In this document: positions 16,367-24,650 of the stretch, in pieces
How the letters are laid out: the number at the start of each line of letters is the position of its first letter
Numbering within the stretch: position 1 is the stretch's first letter
Source of the DNA: Bacillota bacterium
Lineage (GTDB): Bacteria > Bacillota > Clostridia > Christensenellales > Aristaeellaceae
Reading direction: 5' to 3'
NCBI GenBank assembly: GCA_023411375.1
Contig: JAEYOW010000048.1
Location: forward strand, 1 to 39,695
Length of the DNA: 39,695 nt
The notes under the pieces: generated by a model
Seen by the model: the letters and a program-made list of their open reading frames with translations, nothing else
Told to the model about the DNA's origin: nothing
Database searches by the model: none
Made by a program: the position numbers and the translations under genes

Positions 16367-17128
16367 ATGAAAAACGGGCGTATTCATCTGCGATGGGCAA
16401 AACTCCGGCCTTCTGCTACGGGTTTTGGGCTCGTTACCGGCCGGGCTGCGGTGCTGGCGCTGCTGCTGGCATGCTGCTTTATATGCCCCGGCCGCGCGGA
16501 GTGCGTGAGCGTTCGCTTTGGGGACAGGGCGGCCAAGCAGGTAGCCATCACCGTGGACGACTGCTATAACGCCGGTCATGTGCGCGCCATTCTTGACCTG
16601 TGCCGTGAGCACGGCATACAGGTCACTTTTTTTGTGCTGGGCGCCGCGCTTAAAACGGATGACGCCCGCCTGTGGCAAAGCGTTGTGGAGGCCGGGCACG
16701 AAATCGGCAACCATTCCTACGACCATAAAACACTCACACAGCTCTCCGCGCGCGATGTGGCGGAGCAGCTGAAGCTAACGCAGCAGCGGGTGGACGAGCT
16801 GCTTGGGTATCACTATCCCATACGGGTCATGCGGCCACCCTATGGCTCAACCAATTACGGCCTTGAAATCGCCGTGGAAAAGGCGGGGTATCTGGCCGTC
16901 GTTCAGTGGGACGTAAGCCAGACCGACGCGGATAAAGCGTTTCAACACGTTAAAAACGGAAGTATTCTCTTGTATCACACAAACCAAAAGGATGTGCATT
17001 GTCTGCAACGGCTGATCCCCCTGCTCTTGGAGGAAGGCTATGCATGCGTTACGGTTTCCGAACTGCTCGGACTGGAAGCCGTAGACGTTTCGCCGCCCAC
17101 CTCCCGTTATGGAGCGTTGTGTTTTTGA
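16367..17128 (+). CDS. Polysaccharide (peptidoglycan) deacetylase, NodB family
   Basis: A 253-residue membrane-anchored or secreted enzyme expected to remove N-acetyl groups from peptidoglycan or another amino sugar polymer outside the cell. A hydrophobic segment at about residues 25-43 acts as signal or anchor. The NodB domain follows: the catalytic and metal Asp pair (Asp64-Asp65 in TVDDC), the zinc motif His116-x3-His120 (NHSYDH) and the RPPYGS motif at about 156-161. A late LLYHT motif carries the second catalytic His. AGAAGGGG lies 8 nt before the ATG. Families with this layout include sporulation-linked PdaA/PdaB-type enzymes, but a specific subfamily is not assignable. Confidence 0.88.
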   Translation: MKNGRIHLRWAKLRPSATGFGLVTGRAAVLALLLACCFICPGRAECVSVRFGDRAAKQVAITVDDCYNAGHVRAILDLCREHGIQVTFFVLGAALKTDDARLWQSVVEAGHEIGNHSYDHKTLTQLSARDVAEQLKLTQQRVDELLGYHYPIRVMRPPYGSTNYGLEIAVEKAGYLAVVQWDVSQTDADKAFQHVKNGSILLYHTNQKDVHCLQRLIPLLLEEGYACVTVSELLGLEAVDVSPPTSRYGALCF

Positions 17129-17145
17129 ATTTGCAATGGTATAAT
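17117..17145 (+). promoter_or_regulatory. Promoter of the topoisomerase operon
   Basis: TTGTGT (17117-17122) and a perfect TATAAT (17140-17145) are 17 bp apart. The promoter overlaps the last codons of the deacetylase gene and lies 55 bp before the topoisomerase start. Confidence 0.65.
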
Positions 17146-17200
17146 AGGCTGTTGCCTTGCGGGCGCAGTTTTTTTCTTGACAAATTGAGGAGTGAACCGG

Positions 17201-19249
17201 ATGACCAACCATTATGACGCGCGAAACATACAGGTTCTGGAGGGGCTGGACGCGGTGCGTATGCGCCCCGGCATGTACATAGGCTCCACAGGCTCGCGCG
17301 GACTTCACCATATGCTGTGGGAAATTGTGGATAATGCCATAGACGAGGCCATGGGTGGTTTTGCCTCCCGGGTGGATGTAACGCTGTATGCGGACGGCTC
17401 CGTCGGCGTGAAGGATAACGGACGCGGCATGCCCGTGGATATCCACCCCACGATGGGCGTTTCGGGTGTGGAGGTCATTTATACGAAGCTGCACGCGGGC
17501 GGCAAGTTCAACAACGAAAACTATGCCTACTCCGGCGGATTGCACGGCGTGGGCGCCAGCGTGGTCAACGCCCTGAGCCGCTGGGTCGCCGTGGATGTAT
17601 ACCGCGATTTCAGACACTATCAGATTCGTTTTGAAAGCGATTATGACGCCGAGCAAAAAAAAGTGGTCGCTGGACGCGTGACCGTGCCGCTGCACGCGGT
17701 GGGCAATACGAGGGAGCGCGGCTCCGAGGTGCGCTTCCTGCCGGACAGCGCGGTTTTTGAAACCACCCGGTTCAATGGCGATACCGTCGCCCGCAGGCTA
17801 CGCGAGCTGGCGTACCTGAACAAGGGCGTAACGATCACCTTTCTGGACGAGCGCGCCCAAAGCCGTATTCAGCCCGAGGATGACGCCGAGGACGCCGAGG
17901 ATGTTGAGGCAACCGGCGGTGCGCCCGCGGCGAACGAGCGGCAGGTTTTCTGCTACCAGGGCGGCATCGTGGATTATGTGAAGTATCTCAACGCGGATAA
18001 ATCCCCGCTCCATGACGAACCCATCTACCTGGAAGGTGCTCGGGAGGACGTCATCTTCCGCGTCGCCATTCAGTATACCGACAGCTATACCGAGAATGTG
18101 TTTTCCTACGTCAACAACATCCCCACGGGCGAGGGCGGCACGCACGAAACCGGCTTCAAGGCGGCCTATACCAAGGTGATGAACGACTTTGCCCGCCGTC
18201 TGGGCGCGTTGAAGGAAAAAGAGGCCAACCTGGGCGGCGACGACTTCCGCGAGGGTATGACCGCCGTGATGATCGCCATGGTCAAAAACCCGCAATTTGA
18301 GGGGCAGACCAAGGGCAGGCTCGGAAATACCGAGGTCCGCCCCGTGGTCGAGTCCATCCTCGTCCAGCATCTCACCGCCTATTTTGAGGACCTGAAGCAT
18401 CAGGACCTCGCCCAGCAGCTTATTGAAAAGGCGGTCAAGGCTGCCCGCGTCCGCGAGGCTGCGCGCAAAGCGCGCGACGTGGCCCGCACCAAAAACGCTC
18501 TGGAGGCCGCGCCGTTGGTGGGCAAACTTTCCAGCTGTACCGGGCGCAAGCCGGAAATGAATGAGCTGTTCATCGTCGAAGGCGACAGCGCCGGCGGCAG
18601 CGCCAAGCAGGGCCGCGACCGCCGCTTCCAGGCCATCCTGCCGCTGCGCGGCAAGCCGCTCAACGTCGAAAAAAAGCGGCTGGACCAGGTGCTGAGCAAC
18701 GAGGAATTCCGTTCCATCATCACCGCGCTGGGCACCAACATCGACGAAAGCTTCAGCTTGTCCGGTCTCAAGTATTACAAGGTGATCATCCTTTCGGACG
18801 CCGACCAGGACGGCGCGCATATCCGTGCCATTCTGCTCACCTTCTTCTACCGTTATATGCGCGAGCTGATCACCGAAGGGCACGTCTATATCGGCATGCC
18901 TCCGCTTTATAAGGTGCAGCGCGGCGGCAAGGTTCAGTATGCCTATGACGACGTCGAGCTGCAAAAGCTCACCCGGGGCTCCTCCAAGGGATACACGCTC
19001 CAGCGCTATAAGGGGCTTGGCGAAATGAACCCCGAGCAGCTCTGGGCCACCACCATGGACCCCGAGCAGCGCAAGCTCATGCGCGTCACCATTGAAGACG
19101 CCGCGCAGGCCGAGCGTCTCGTGACCATTTTGATGGGCGACAAGGTGGACCCGCGCCGCGAATATATCAGCCAGCACGCCAACTTTAACCGCGAAGACAG
19201 CTTTACCGCGATGAACGACAAGCTGGAGGAAGGGAGGCCGAACGCGTGA
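17201..19249 (+). CDS. parE: Type IIA DNA topoisomerase subunit B (ParE/GyrB-like)
   Basis: A 682-residue ATPase subunit that, with its partner, passes one DNA duplex through another. The GHKL ATPase domain has the EIVDNAIDEA, DNGRGMP and GGLHGVGASVVNAL motifs. The Toprim domain has EGDSAGGSA, PLRGKPLNVEK and the acidic DADQDGAHI metal site. The GyrB C-terminal motif with YKGLGEMN is present. An acidic stretch (EDDAEDAEDVEA) near residue 225 looks like an insertion in the transducer region. GAGGAG lies 8 nt before the ATG at 17201; an in-frame GTG at 17192 overlaps that site. It overlaps the downstream subunit A gene by 4 nt (GTGA). GyrB and ParE are hard to separate by eye; ParE is favoured by the partner's features. 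Confidence 0.85.
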   Translation: MTNHYDARNIQVLEGLDAVRMRPGMYIGSTGSRGLHHMLWEIVDNAIDEAMGGFASRVDVTLYADGSVGVKDNGRGMPVDIHPTMGVSGVEVIYTKLHAGGKFNNENYAYSGGLHGVGASVVNALSRWVAVDVYRDFRHYQIRFESDYDAEQKKVVAGRVTVPLHAVGNTRERGSEVRFLPDSAVFETTRFNGDTVARRLRELAYLNKGVTITFLDERAQSRIQPEDDAEDAEDVEATGGAPAANERQVFCYQGGIVDYVKYLNADKSPLHDEPIYLEGAREDVIFRVAIQYTDSYTENVFSYVNNIPTGEGGTHETGFKAAYTKVMNDFARRLGALKEKEANLGGDDFREGMTAVMIAMVKNPQFEGQTKGRLGNTEVRPVVESILVQHLTAYFEDLKHQDLAQQLIEKAVKAARVREAARKARDVARTKNALEAAPLVGKLSSCTGRKPEMNELFIVEGDSAGGSAKQGRDRRFQAILPLRGKPLNVEKKRLDQVLSNEEFRSIITALGTNIDESFSLSGLKYYKVIILSDADQDGAHIRAILLTFFYRYMRELITEGHVYIGMPPLYKVQRGGKVQYAYDDVELQKLTRGSSKGYTLQRYKGLGEMNPEQLWATTMDPEQRKLMRVTIEDAAQAERLVTILMGDKVDPRREYISQHANFNREDSFTAMNDKLEEGRPNA

Positions 19250-21750
19250 GCCGCAAGGATGAACAGGTGCCTGTCCAGCCAGTCCAGAACATCATCCAGA
19301 CCCCTATGGAGGAGGTCATGCACAACAGCATGATCCCCTATGCCGAACACGTCATCATGGAGCGCGCCGTTCCCCGCGTGGAGGACGGTCTTAAGCCCGT
19401 TCAGCGCCGCATCCTCTATACCATGAGCGAGCTTGGCATTACGCCCGATACCCCGCACCGCAAGTGCGCGCGCATCGTGGGCGACTGCCTGGGTAAGTTC
19501 CACCCCCACGGCGACAGCAGCGTATATGACGCGCTGGTTCGTCTCGCGCAGGACTTCAGCATGCGCGGCAGGCTGGTGGACGGCCACGGCAACTTCGGCT
19601 CCATCGACGGCGACAGCGCCGCTGCCATGCGCTACACCGAGGCCCGCATGACCCCGCTTGCCATCGAGATGCTGCGCGACATTGAAAAGGATACCGTTCC
19701 ATTCCGCCTCAACTTCGACGATACCCTCAAGGAGCCGGACATGATGCCCGCCTCCTTTCCAAACCTGCTGGTCAACGGTTCAAGCGGCATCGCGGTCGGG
19801 CTGGCTACCAACATTCCGCCGCACAATCTGCGCGAAGCGGTCAACGCGGTCATCGCGCAGATCGACAACCCGGATATCACCGTGGACGAGCTGATGAAAA
19901 TTATGCCCGCGCCCGACTTCCCCACCGGCGGCGTGTTGCTTAATACCGAGGAGCTGAAAAACGCCTACCTGACCGGCAAGGGCAAGCTGCTTCTGCGCGC
20001 CAGAACCCATGTGGAGGACGGCACGGCCGGCCGCAAGCTCATCGTGATCACCGAGGTGCCCTACCAGGTCAACAAGGCCGCGATGCTTGAAAAAATTCTG
20101 AAGCTCAGCGAGGAGAAAAAAGCCGCTCTTGGCTGCATCTACGACATCCGCGACGAAAGCGACCGCACGGGCATGCGCGCCGTGGTGGAGTTGCGCAAGG
20201 AAGCGGATGTGGATAAGGTGCTTGCCTACCTGTTCAAGTACAGCGATATGCAGGTTACCTTCGGCGTCAACATGGTCGCCATCGCGGACGGCAAGCCCAA
20301 GCTGCTCTCGCTGCGCCGGGTTATCCGCCACTACATCCGCCACCGTAAAAACGTTATCACCGCCCGCACCCAGTACGATCTGGACAAGGCCAAGGCCCGC
20401 GCTCATATTTTGGAGGGCCTGATGATCGCCGTGGATAACCTCGACGAGGTCATCGCGCTCATCCGTGGGAGCGAAAGCCCCAAGGCCGCCAAGGCCGGGC
20501 TGATGGAGCGGTTCGGGCTTACGGATATTCAGGCGCAGGCCATTTTGGACATGCGCCTTCAGCGCCTGACAGGGCTTGAAATTCTGGCACTTCGCAAGGA
20601 ATACGCGGAGTTGCTTAAACTGATCGCCGAGTTGGAAGCCGTTCTTGCTGACGAAAAGAAGCTGATGAAGGTTATCAAAAAGGAGCTGTCGGCGGTCGCG
20701 GACAAATACGGCGACGACCGCCGCACGACGCTGGAGGACGCGGATAACGTGATTGAGGCTATCCAGCGCGAGGAAATCATCGCCGAGGAGGCCATGGTCA
20801 CCTACTCCCGCGGCGGCCTGCTCAGGCGCATGTACCCAAAGCTTTACCGCAAGCTTCCGCCGGCCGGCACAGAGGGTACGAGCCCCGACGATGCGCCGCT
20901 GTACCAGTTTGAGACCCTAACCGACCGCACGCTTTACTTCTTTACAAACCTGGGCAACTGCTACACCCTGAGCGTAGCCGCCCTTCCGGAAATGAACAAG
21001 CCTAAGGACCGGGGCTCGTTGTTAAGCGGCGTGCTCGCCGGTTTGGAGGAGGGCGAAACGCCCGTGCGCATCCTTTGCGCGCGCGCGGACGAGCTGGCCT
21101 CTATGCCGGATTTACTATTTGTAACAAAGCTCGGCCAGCTCAAACGCAGCGCCGCCACGGAGTACGACGTCCGGCGGCAAAAGTTCGCGGCGCTCAACCT
21201 GCGGGACGGCGACAGCCTTCACGCCGTTGTGCAGCTTGATCCGTCGCTGGATATGCTTCTGCTTTCCCGCATGGGCATGAGCATCCGCTTCCATACCGAC
21301 GCCCTGCCCACGCAGGGGCGCATCGCGGGCGGCGTAAAGGGCATGGCCCTGGAAGTAGGCGACGAGGTGATCTTCTGCGCCCAGCCCGGCTCGTCCGATC
21401 AATTGCTTCTGTTCAGCGAACGCGGCTTTGCCAAGCGCGTGCTGTTTATGGATTTTGAGCCGCAGGCGCGCGGCGGCAAGGGCGTCAAGAGTTTCTATTT
21501 CAACAAGAGCGGCTCAAACGGCACCCGCCTTGCGGGCGTGGCGCTTCTTGGCGACCCGCCGCCGAGCGTTAACGTCCGCCAGAAGCTGAGCCAGCCCACC
21601 GTGATGAAGGCCGATGAAATCGTCATGCAGGGCAAGCAGGATAAAGGTATGCCCTACGTCATGGCCATTCTGGACGACGTGGTCATGGGGGTGGAAGTCT
21701 GCTCCTTGCCGGACGCCACGTCCGCCGACAGTGGCGAGACCGGCGCATAA
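19246..21750 (+). CDS. parC: Type IIA DNA topoisomerase subunit A (ParC/GyrA-like)
   Basis: An 834-residue DNA cleavage and rejoining subunit. The winged-helix active site carries the catalytic Tyr130 in AAAMRYTEARM. The quinolone-resistance region reads HPHGDSSVYDAL with Ser91 and Asp95, equivalent to E. coli GyrA Ser83 and Asp87, so the main resistance positions are wild type. The C-terminal beta-pinwheel is present, but its first blade lacks a proper GyrA box; only one box-like QARGGKG occurs, late, at residues 740-746. That argues for a topoisomerase IV (ParC) or a gyrase with altered wrapping rather than a standard gyrase. The start is GTG, 8 nt after GGGAGG and overlapping the parE stop. 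Confidence 0.85.
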   Translation: MSRKDEQVPVQPVQNIIQTPMEEVMHNSMIPYAEHVIMERAVPRVEDGLKPVQRRILYTMSELGITPDTPHRKCARIVGDCLGKFHPHGDSSVYDALVRLAQDFSMRGRLVDGHGNFGSIDGDSAAAMRYTEARMTPLAIEMLRDIEKDTVPFRLNFDDTLKEPDMMPASFPNLLVNGSSGIAVGLATNIPPHNLREAVNAVIAQIDNPDITVDELMKIMPAPDFPTGGVLLNTEELKNAYLTGKGKLLLRARTHVEDGTAGRKLIVITEVPYQVNKAAMLEKILKLSEEKKAALGCIYDIRDESDRTGMRAVVELRKEADVDKVLAYLFKYSDMQVTFGVNMVAIADGKPKLLSLRRVIRHYIRHRKNVITARTQYDLDKAKARAHILEGLMIAVDNLDEVIALIRGSESPKAAKAGLMERFGLTDIQAQAILDMRLQRLTGLEILALRKEYAELLKLIAELEAVLADEKKLMKVIKKELSAVADKYGDDRRTTLEDADNVIEAIQREEIIAEEAMVTYSRGGLLRRMYPKLYRKLPPAGTEGTSPDDAPLYQFETLTDRTLYFFTNLGNCYTLSVAALPEMNKPKDRGSLLSGVLAGLEEGETPVRILCARADELASMPDLLFVTKLGQLKRSAATEYDVRRQKFAALNLRDGDSLHAVVQLDPSLDMLLLSRMGMSIRFHTDALPTQGRIAGGVKGMALEVGDEVIFCAQPGSSDQLLLFSERGFAKRVLFMDFEPQARGGKGVKSFYFNKSGSNGTRLAGVALLGDPPPSVNVRQKLSQPTVMKADEIVMQGKQDKGMPYVMAILDDVVMGVEVCSLPDATSADSGETGA

Positions 21751-21786
21751 CCGTTTCCCGCAAGTTAAAGAAAAGGGAGGAACGGC

Positions 21787-21954
21787 ATGCCACCAGGATA
21801 TCTACGGTCTTCCGGAGTGGACGCCGGCAAACGAGCCGCAAGCATTCCAGGCGATCAGATGAATGAGCTCAAAGCAATTTTGGAACACTTGAGCGCGATG
21901 ATTCACGGCGACATCATCGCCACGCCGAACGGGCTGAACGCGGACCATGCTTGA
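21787..21954 (+). CDS. Small hypothetical ORF, 55 residues
   Basis: An ATG preceded by GGGAGG at a good distance opens a 55-residue frame ending 21 bp before the DUF1905 gene. I do not recognise the product. The second half (from Met25, MNELKAILEHLSAMIHGDI) reads like a helical protein, and the first half is low in hydrophobic residues. Another frame through the same bases also looks protein-like up to about 21860, so this could be a decayed gene with a frameshift rather than an intact small protein. Confidence 0.35.
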   Translation: MPPGYLRSSGVDAGKRAASIPGDQMNELKAILEHLSAMIHGDIIATPNGLNADHA

Positions 21955-21975
21955 CCACATTAGGAGGCGGCATCC

Positions 21976-22245
21976 ATGAATCCAAAATGCTACGAGTTTG
22001 ACGCTGTGCTCCAAAAGGTGCCGGATATGGACGGCGCGTATATCGAGTTTCCCTATGATGTGCGCCAGGAGTTTGGCAAGGGCCGCGTCAAGGTGCGCGC
22101 CTTCTTTGACGGCGTTCCCTACGACGGAAGCCTTGTCCGCATGAAAACGCCCCGCCATATCATCGGCGTCCGCAAGGATATCCGCGCGCAAATCGGCAAG
22201 CAGCACGGCGACACGGTGCATGTCGAAATCGCGGAACGGGAATAA
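21976..22245 (+). CDS. DUF1905 family protein
   Basis: An 89-residue cytoplasmic protein matching the small beta-barrel DUF1905 domain in full. It shows the IEFPYDVRQEFG segment early, the VRAFFDGVPYDGSLVRM middle, and the HIIGVRKDIRAQIGK...GDTVHVEI end. The family has no settled biochemical role; some members are fused to YdeI/OmdA-like domains, but this one stands alone. AGGAGG lies 8 nt before the ATG. It is probably read through from the topoisomerase operon, about 225 bp upstream. Confidence 0.88.
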   Translation: MNPKCYEFDAVLQKVPDMDGAYIEFPYDVRQEFGKGRVKVRAFFDGVPYDGSLVRMKTPRHIIGVRKDIRAQIGKQHGDTVHVEIAERE

Positions 22246-22796
22246 GCCGGGGTTCACCGCCAAGCCGGAATTTTTCTCAAATCGAATGGTACAACAAGTG
22301 CACAAAAAGAGTGAAAAGAGGGAGACGGAATGTTTAGGGAGAGCAAGACCTGAGAAGGAACGTTGTAGAAATCCTGTGCATGGAAGAACGGATACCGAAT
22401 CACCTGCTAAGAAAAACAGGCCAAGCGATAGAGTTTGTCATGTATATACATGATTTAGTCGAGGGATATGTCCAGCCAAGACAATGGGCGTAACAGCATC
22501 AGCCCCGTGGTGCTGATCAATGTGTGCTGAGTGCCTGCTCTGGACGGTCTCTTCTTCCTGATGGAAACTCGGCCTTTATGCTGGTCTGCGCCTGCCCTCA
22601 GCATATCGCTGGCACTCAGTGAGGTAAAAACAAGAACATTAAGCATTTGGAGACCATTATGGACGCCACTTCTATTGCTGGTTGACCCTATTCCTTCAGA
22701 GTCGGCAAACCATTTTGCTCATAACTATTGACATGCCCCAACCCTAAGGCAATGTATTGAAGATGATTATTTCCTAAACAAGTGTGGATGCAAAAA
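22246..22796. other. Gene-free stretch at the left edge of the carbohydrate island
   Basis: I find no gene I can defend here. Several short open frames exist on both strands (for example 22455-22646 minus, 22531-22731 plus), none with a recognisable domain or convincing ribosome site. Two marks stand out: a 16-bp palindrome at 22438-22453 and a 9-bp inverted repeat CTGAGTGCC/GGCACTCAG (22527-22535, 22611-22619) spaced by 75 nt. Composition differs from both the DUF1905 gene and the GH2 gene, so it may be the remains of an inserted element. Confidence 0.45.
22438..22453. promoter_or_regulatory. 16-bp palindrome TCATGTATATACATGA
   Basis: A perfect 16-bp palindrome whose 12-bp core is identical to the palindrome at 1715-1726. 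No promoter was recognised beside it. It could be an operator or an end of a degraded element. Confidence 0.4.
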
Positions 22797-22822
22797 CCTG
22801 CATCCGGTTTTCAAGATGCAGG
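22797..22822 (-). terminator. Intrinsic terminator of the carbohydrate operon
   Basis: An 8-bp perfect stem (22797-22804, 22815-22822) with a 10-nt loop is followed on the minus strand by five T residues. It lies 57 bp beyond the GH2 stop codon, at the end of the minus-strand operon. A short T-run also follows on the plus strand. Confidence 0.75.
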
Positions 22823-22879
22823 CTTTTCGGATCCTCATGCTGCCATTTATAATAATGTCATTTTGCTATTGAGCATTGC

Positions 22880-24604
22880 TCAATCCTTTTCAATTGCCGC
22901 TCTCCGTGTGAGAATCTGATAGAAAGTCTGAACAGGAAATTTCGGAATACGCTTGTAAGTAAAGAGACCATTTTGTTCCTGCTCCACATCCGTCAGCTGT
23001 GTATAACAAAGCCCCATAAATCTTGGATTATCTAAAATTGCATTCGTCAAGCCACGAAACCGAGTGATGAACGCTTCTTCGGAACCGGGCATGTTGCCAT
23101 AGCTCCATGCTTTGTCGCCCAGTGTCCAACCGATGCCACCATATTCGCTCACGAACACAGGCAGTTGACCACTATATTGCTGACGTGTCCCAAGGCCACG
23201 ATGATTTACATGATCCCACAGCTCGCCACCTTCGGCAAAGATGTCGTAGTTCGCCTTGAATACCGCAACGTCCTGCTCGTAGTCGTGTATGTCGTAAATG
23301 TCCGTCTGCACATGGTAGTTGCCGCTGGTATCAATGCAAGGGCGCGTGGGATCGACGCTCTTGGTGACTAGATATACCATGCGCAGCACATCGTTGCACT
23401 GTCTGCGTCCGGCATAGTCCCAGGTTTCGTTAAAGGGACACCAGCCGATGAGGGCAGGGTGGTTGCGGTCACGCTCCACCTCCTCCAACCATTCAGGCAG
23501 CACGGCAAACACTGCCTCTGGGCGAGAAATGTCCAACCCCCAGTTGGGAAATTCACCCCACACCATGTATCCCAGCCTATCGCAGTGGTACAGGAAGCGT
23601 TCTTCAAACACCTTCTCATGCAGGCGCGCGCCATTGAACCCGCAGGACATGGATAGCTCAATATCCCGCACCAGTGCTTCGTCACTGGGCGCAGTGTAAA
23701 TACCATCAGGATAGAAGCCCTGATCCAGCACTGTGCGCTGGAATACGGACTTGCCGTTGAGCAGGAAACGCGGGCCGTCCAAGCGCACGCTGCGCAGGCC
23801 CGCGTAGCTGTGTACCACATCCGCGCCATAGGTGAGGGTCAGATCGTAAAGATGCCCCTGTCCCAGCTCCCACAGGTGGATTTCGTTTAGCGGAAGCATC
23901 ACGTGCAGCCGTCCGCCCTTGCTTTCCACGGCAACCTCGCCCACATTGCGACCCTCATAGGTCGCCTCAATGCACAGCGTGCCTGCGCCACACAGGTTGG
24001 CAACAATCCATAGTGAACCCGTTTCCACATTGGGCGTGATGTGAATGCTATCCACATGCGTTTCAGGTACAAACTCCAACCATACCGTCTGCCAAATGCC
24101 TGTGGTGCGTGTGTAGTCGCAGCCATGCGAGAAATACTCCTCGCTCTGCTTGCCGCGGGGGATGAGTGGGTCGCGTTCGTCGTCTTCAGCATAGACGGTG
24201 ATGACGTTCGCACCCGCTTTAACCGTGTCGGTCACATCCATTCGGAAAGACACATAGCCCCCCTTGTGGACACCCACCTGTATGCCGTTGACAAAAACCT
24301 GCGCCGAATAGTCCACCGCGCCAAAGTGTAAGTAGGTTCGGCCGCAGAGCTGATCATTGCCAAGCGTTACGCTGCGCTGATACCACACTCCGTGCAAAAA
24401 ATCCTTGTGACCTACGCCTGACAGCTCGCTTTGGGGACAGAAGGGAACGATAATTGTTCCATCCAGAACCGCATCAGCCTTTTGCAGCCCGCGAGCAACG
24501 CCGCTGCGGCCGTTATCAATGGCAAAGGTCCATTTGCCATTAAGGTTCATCCAGTGGTCGCGCTGAAACTGGGGTTTTGGATGTTCTGGGCGGGGGATTC
24601 GCAT
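22880..24604 (-). CDS. Glycoside hydrolase family 2 enzyme
   Basis: A 574-residue cytoplasmic enzyme (no signal peptide) with the GH2 layout. An N-terminal jelly-roll sugar-binding domain (about 1-180, with WYQRSVTL and HFGAVDYSAQVFVNG) is followed by an immunoglobulin-like sandwich (about 180-280) and a TIM barrel. The acid/base Glu lies in WCPFNETWDY at about residue 393 and the nucleophile Glu in VSEYGGIGW at about 486. It is shorter than LacZ and closer in length to beta-glucuronidase or short beta-galactosidase-type members. It is the last gene of the operon; AAGGAGGAG precedes the ATG. It should cleave an imported oligosaccharide. The exact sugar (galactose, glucuronate, mannose or arabinose) cannot be told by eye. 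Confidence 0.9.
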   Translation of the reverse strand: MRIPRPEHPKPQFQRDHWMNLNGKWTFAIDNGRSGVARGLQKADAVLDGTIIVPFCPQSELSGVGHKDFLHGVWYQRSVTLGNDQLCGRTYLHFGAVDYSAQVFVNGIQVGVHKGGYVSFRMDVTDTVKAGANVITVYAEDDERDPLIPRGKQSEEYFSHGCDYTRTTGIWQTVWLEFVPETHVDSIHITPNVETGSLWIVANLCGAGTLCIEATYEGRNVGEVAVESKGGRLHVMLPLNEIHLWELGQGHLYDLTLTYGADVVHSYAGLRSVRLDGPRFLLNGKSVFQRTVLDQGFYPDGIYTAPSDEALVRDIELSMSCGFNGARLHEKVFEERFLYHCDRLGYMVWGEFPNWGLDISRPEAVFAVLPEWLEEVERDRNHPALIGWCPFNETWDYAGRRQCNDVLRMVYLVTKSVDPTRPCIDTSGNYHVQTDIYDIHDYEQDVAVFKANYDIFAEGGELWDHVNHRGLGTRQQYSGQLPVFVSEYGGIGWTLGDKAWSYGNMPGSEEAFITRFRGLTNAILDNPRFMGLCYTQLTDVEQEQNGLFTYKRIPKFPVQTFYQILTRRAAIEKD

Positions 24605-24650
24605 TTGTTTATCTCCTCCTTTTGATCAATTGCGGCTTCCAAGGAACGAG

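Noticed and set aside
19246..21750. Calling the pair gyrBA outright
   Set aside because: The first pinwheel blade lacks a canonical GyrA box and the locus is not next to dnaA or recF, so ParE/ParC is a better provisional label; it is not certain.
22246..22796. Transposase remnant in the gene-free stretch
   Set aside because: Short frames on both strands were read through, but none showed a DDE, HTH or other transposase motif; only a spaced 9-bp inverted repeat and a palindrome remain.
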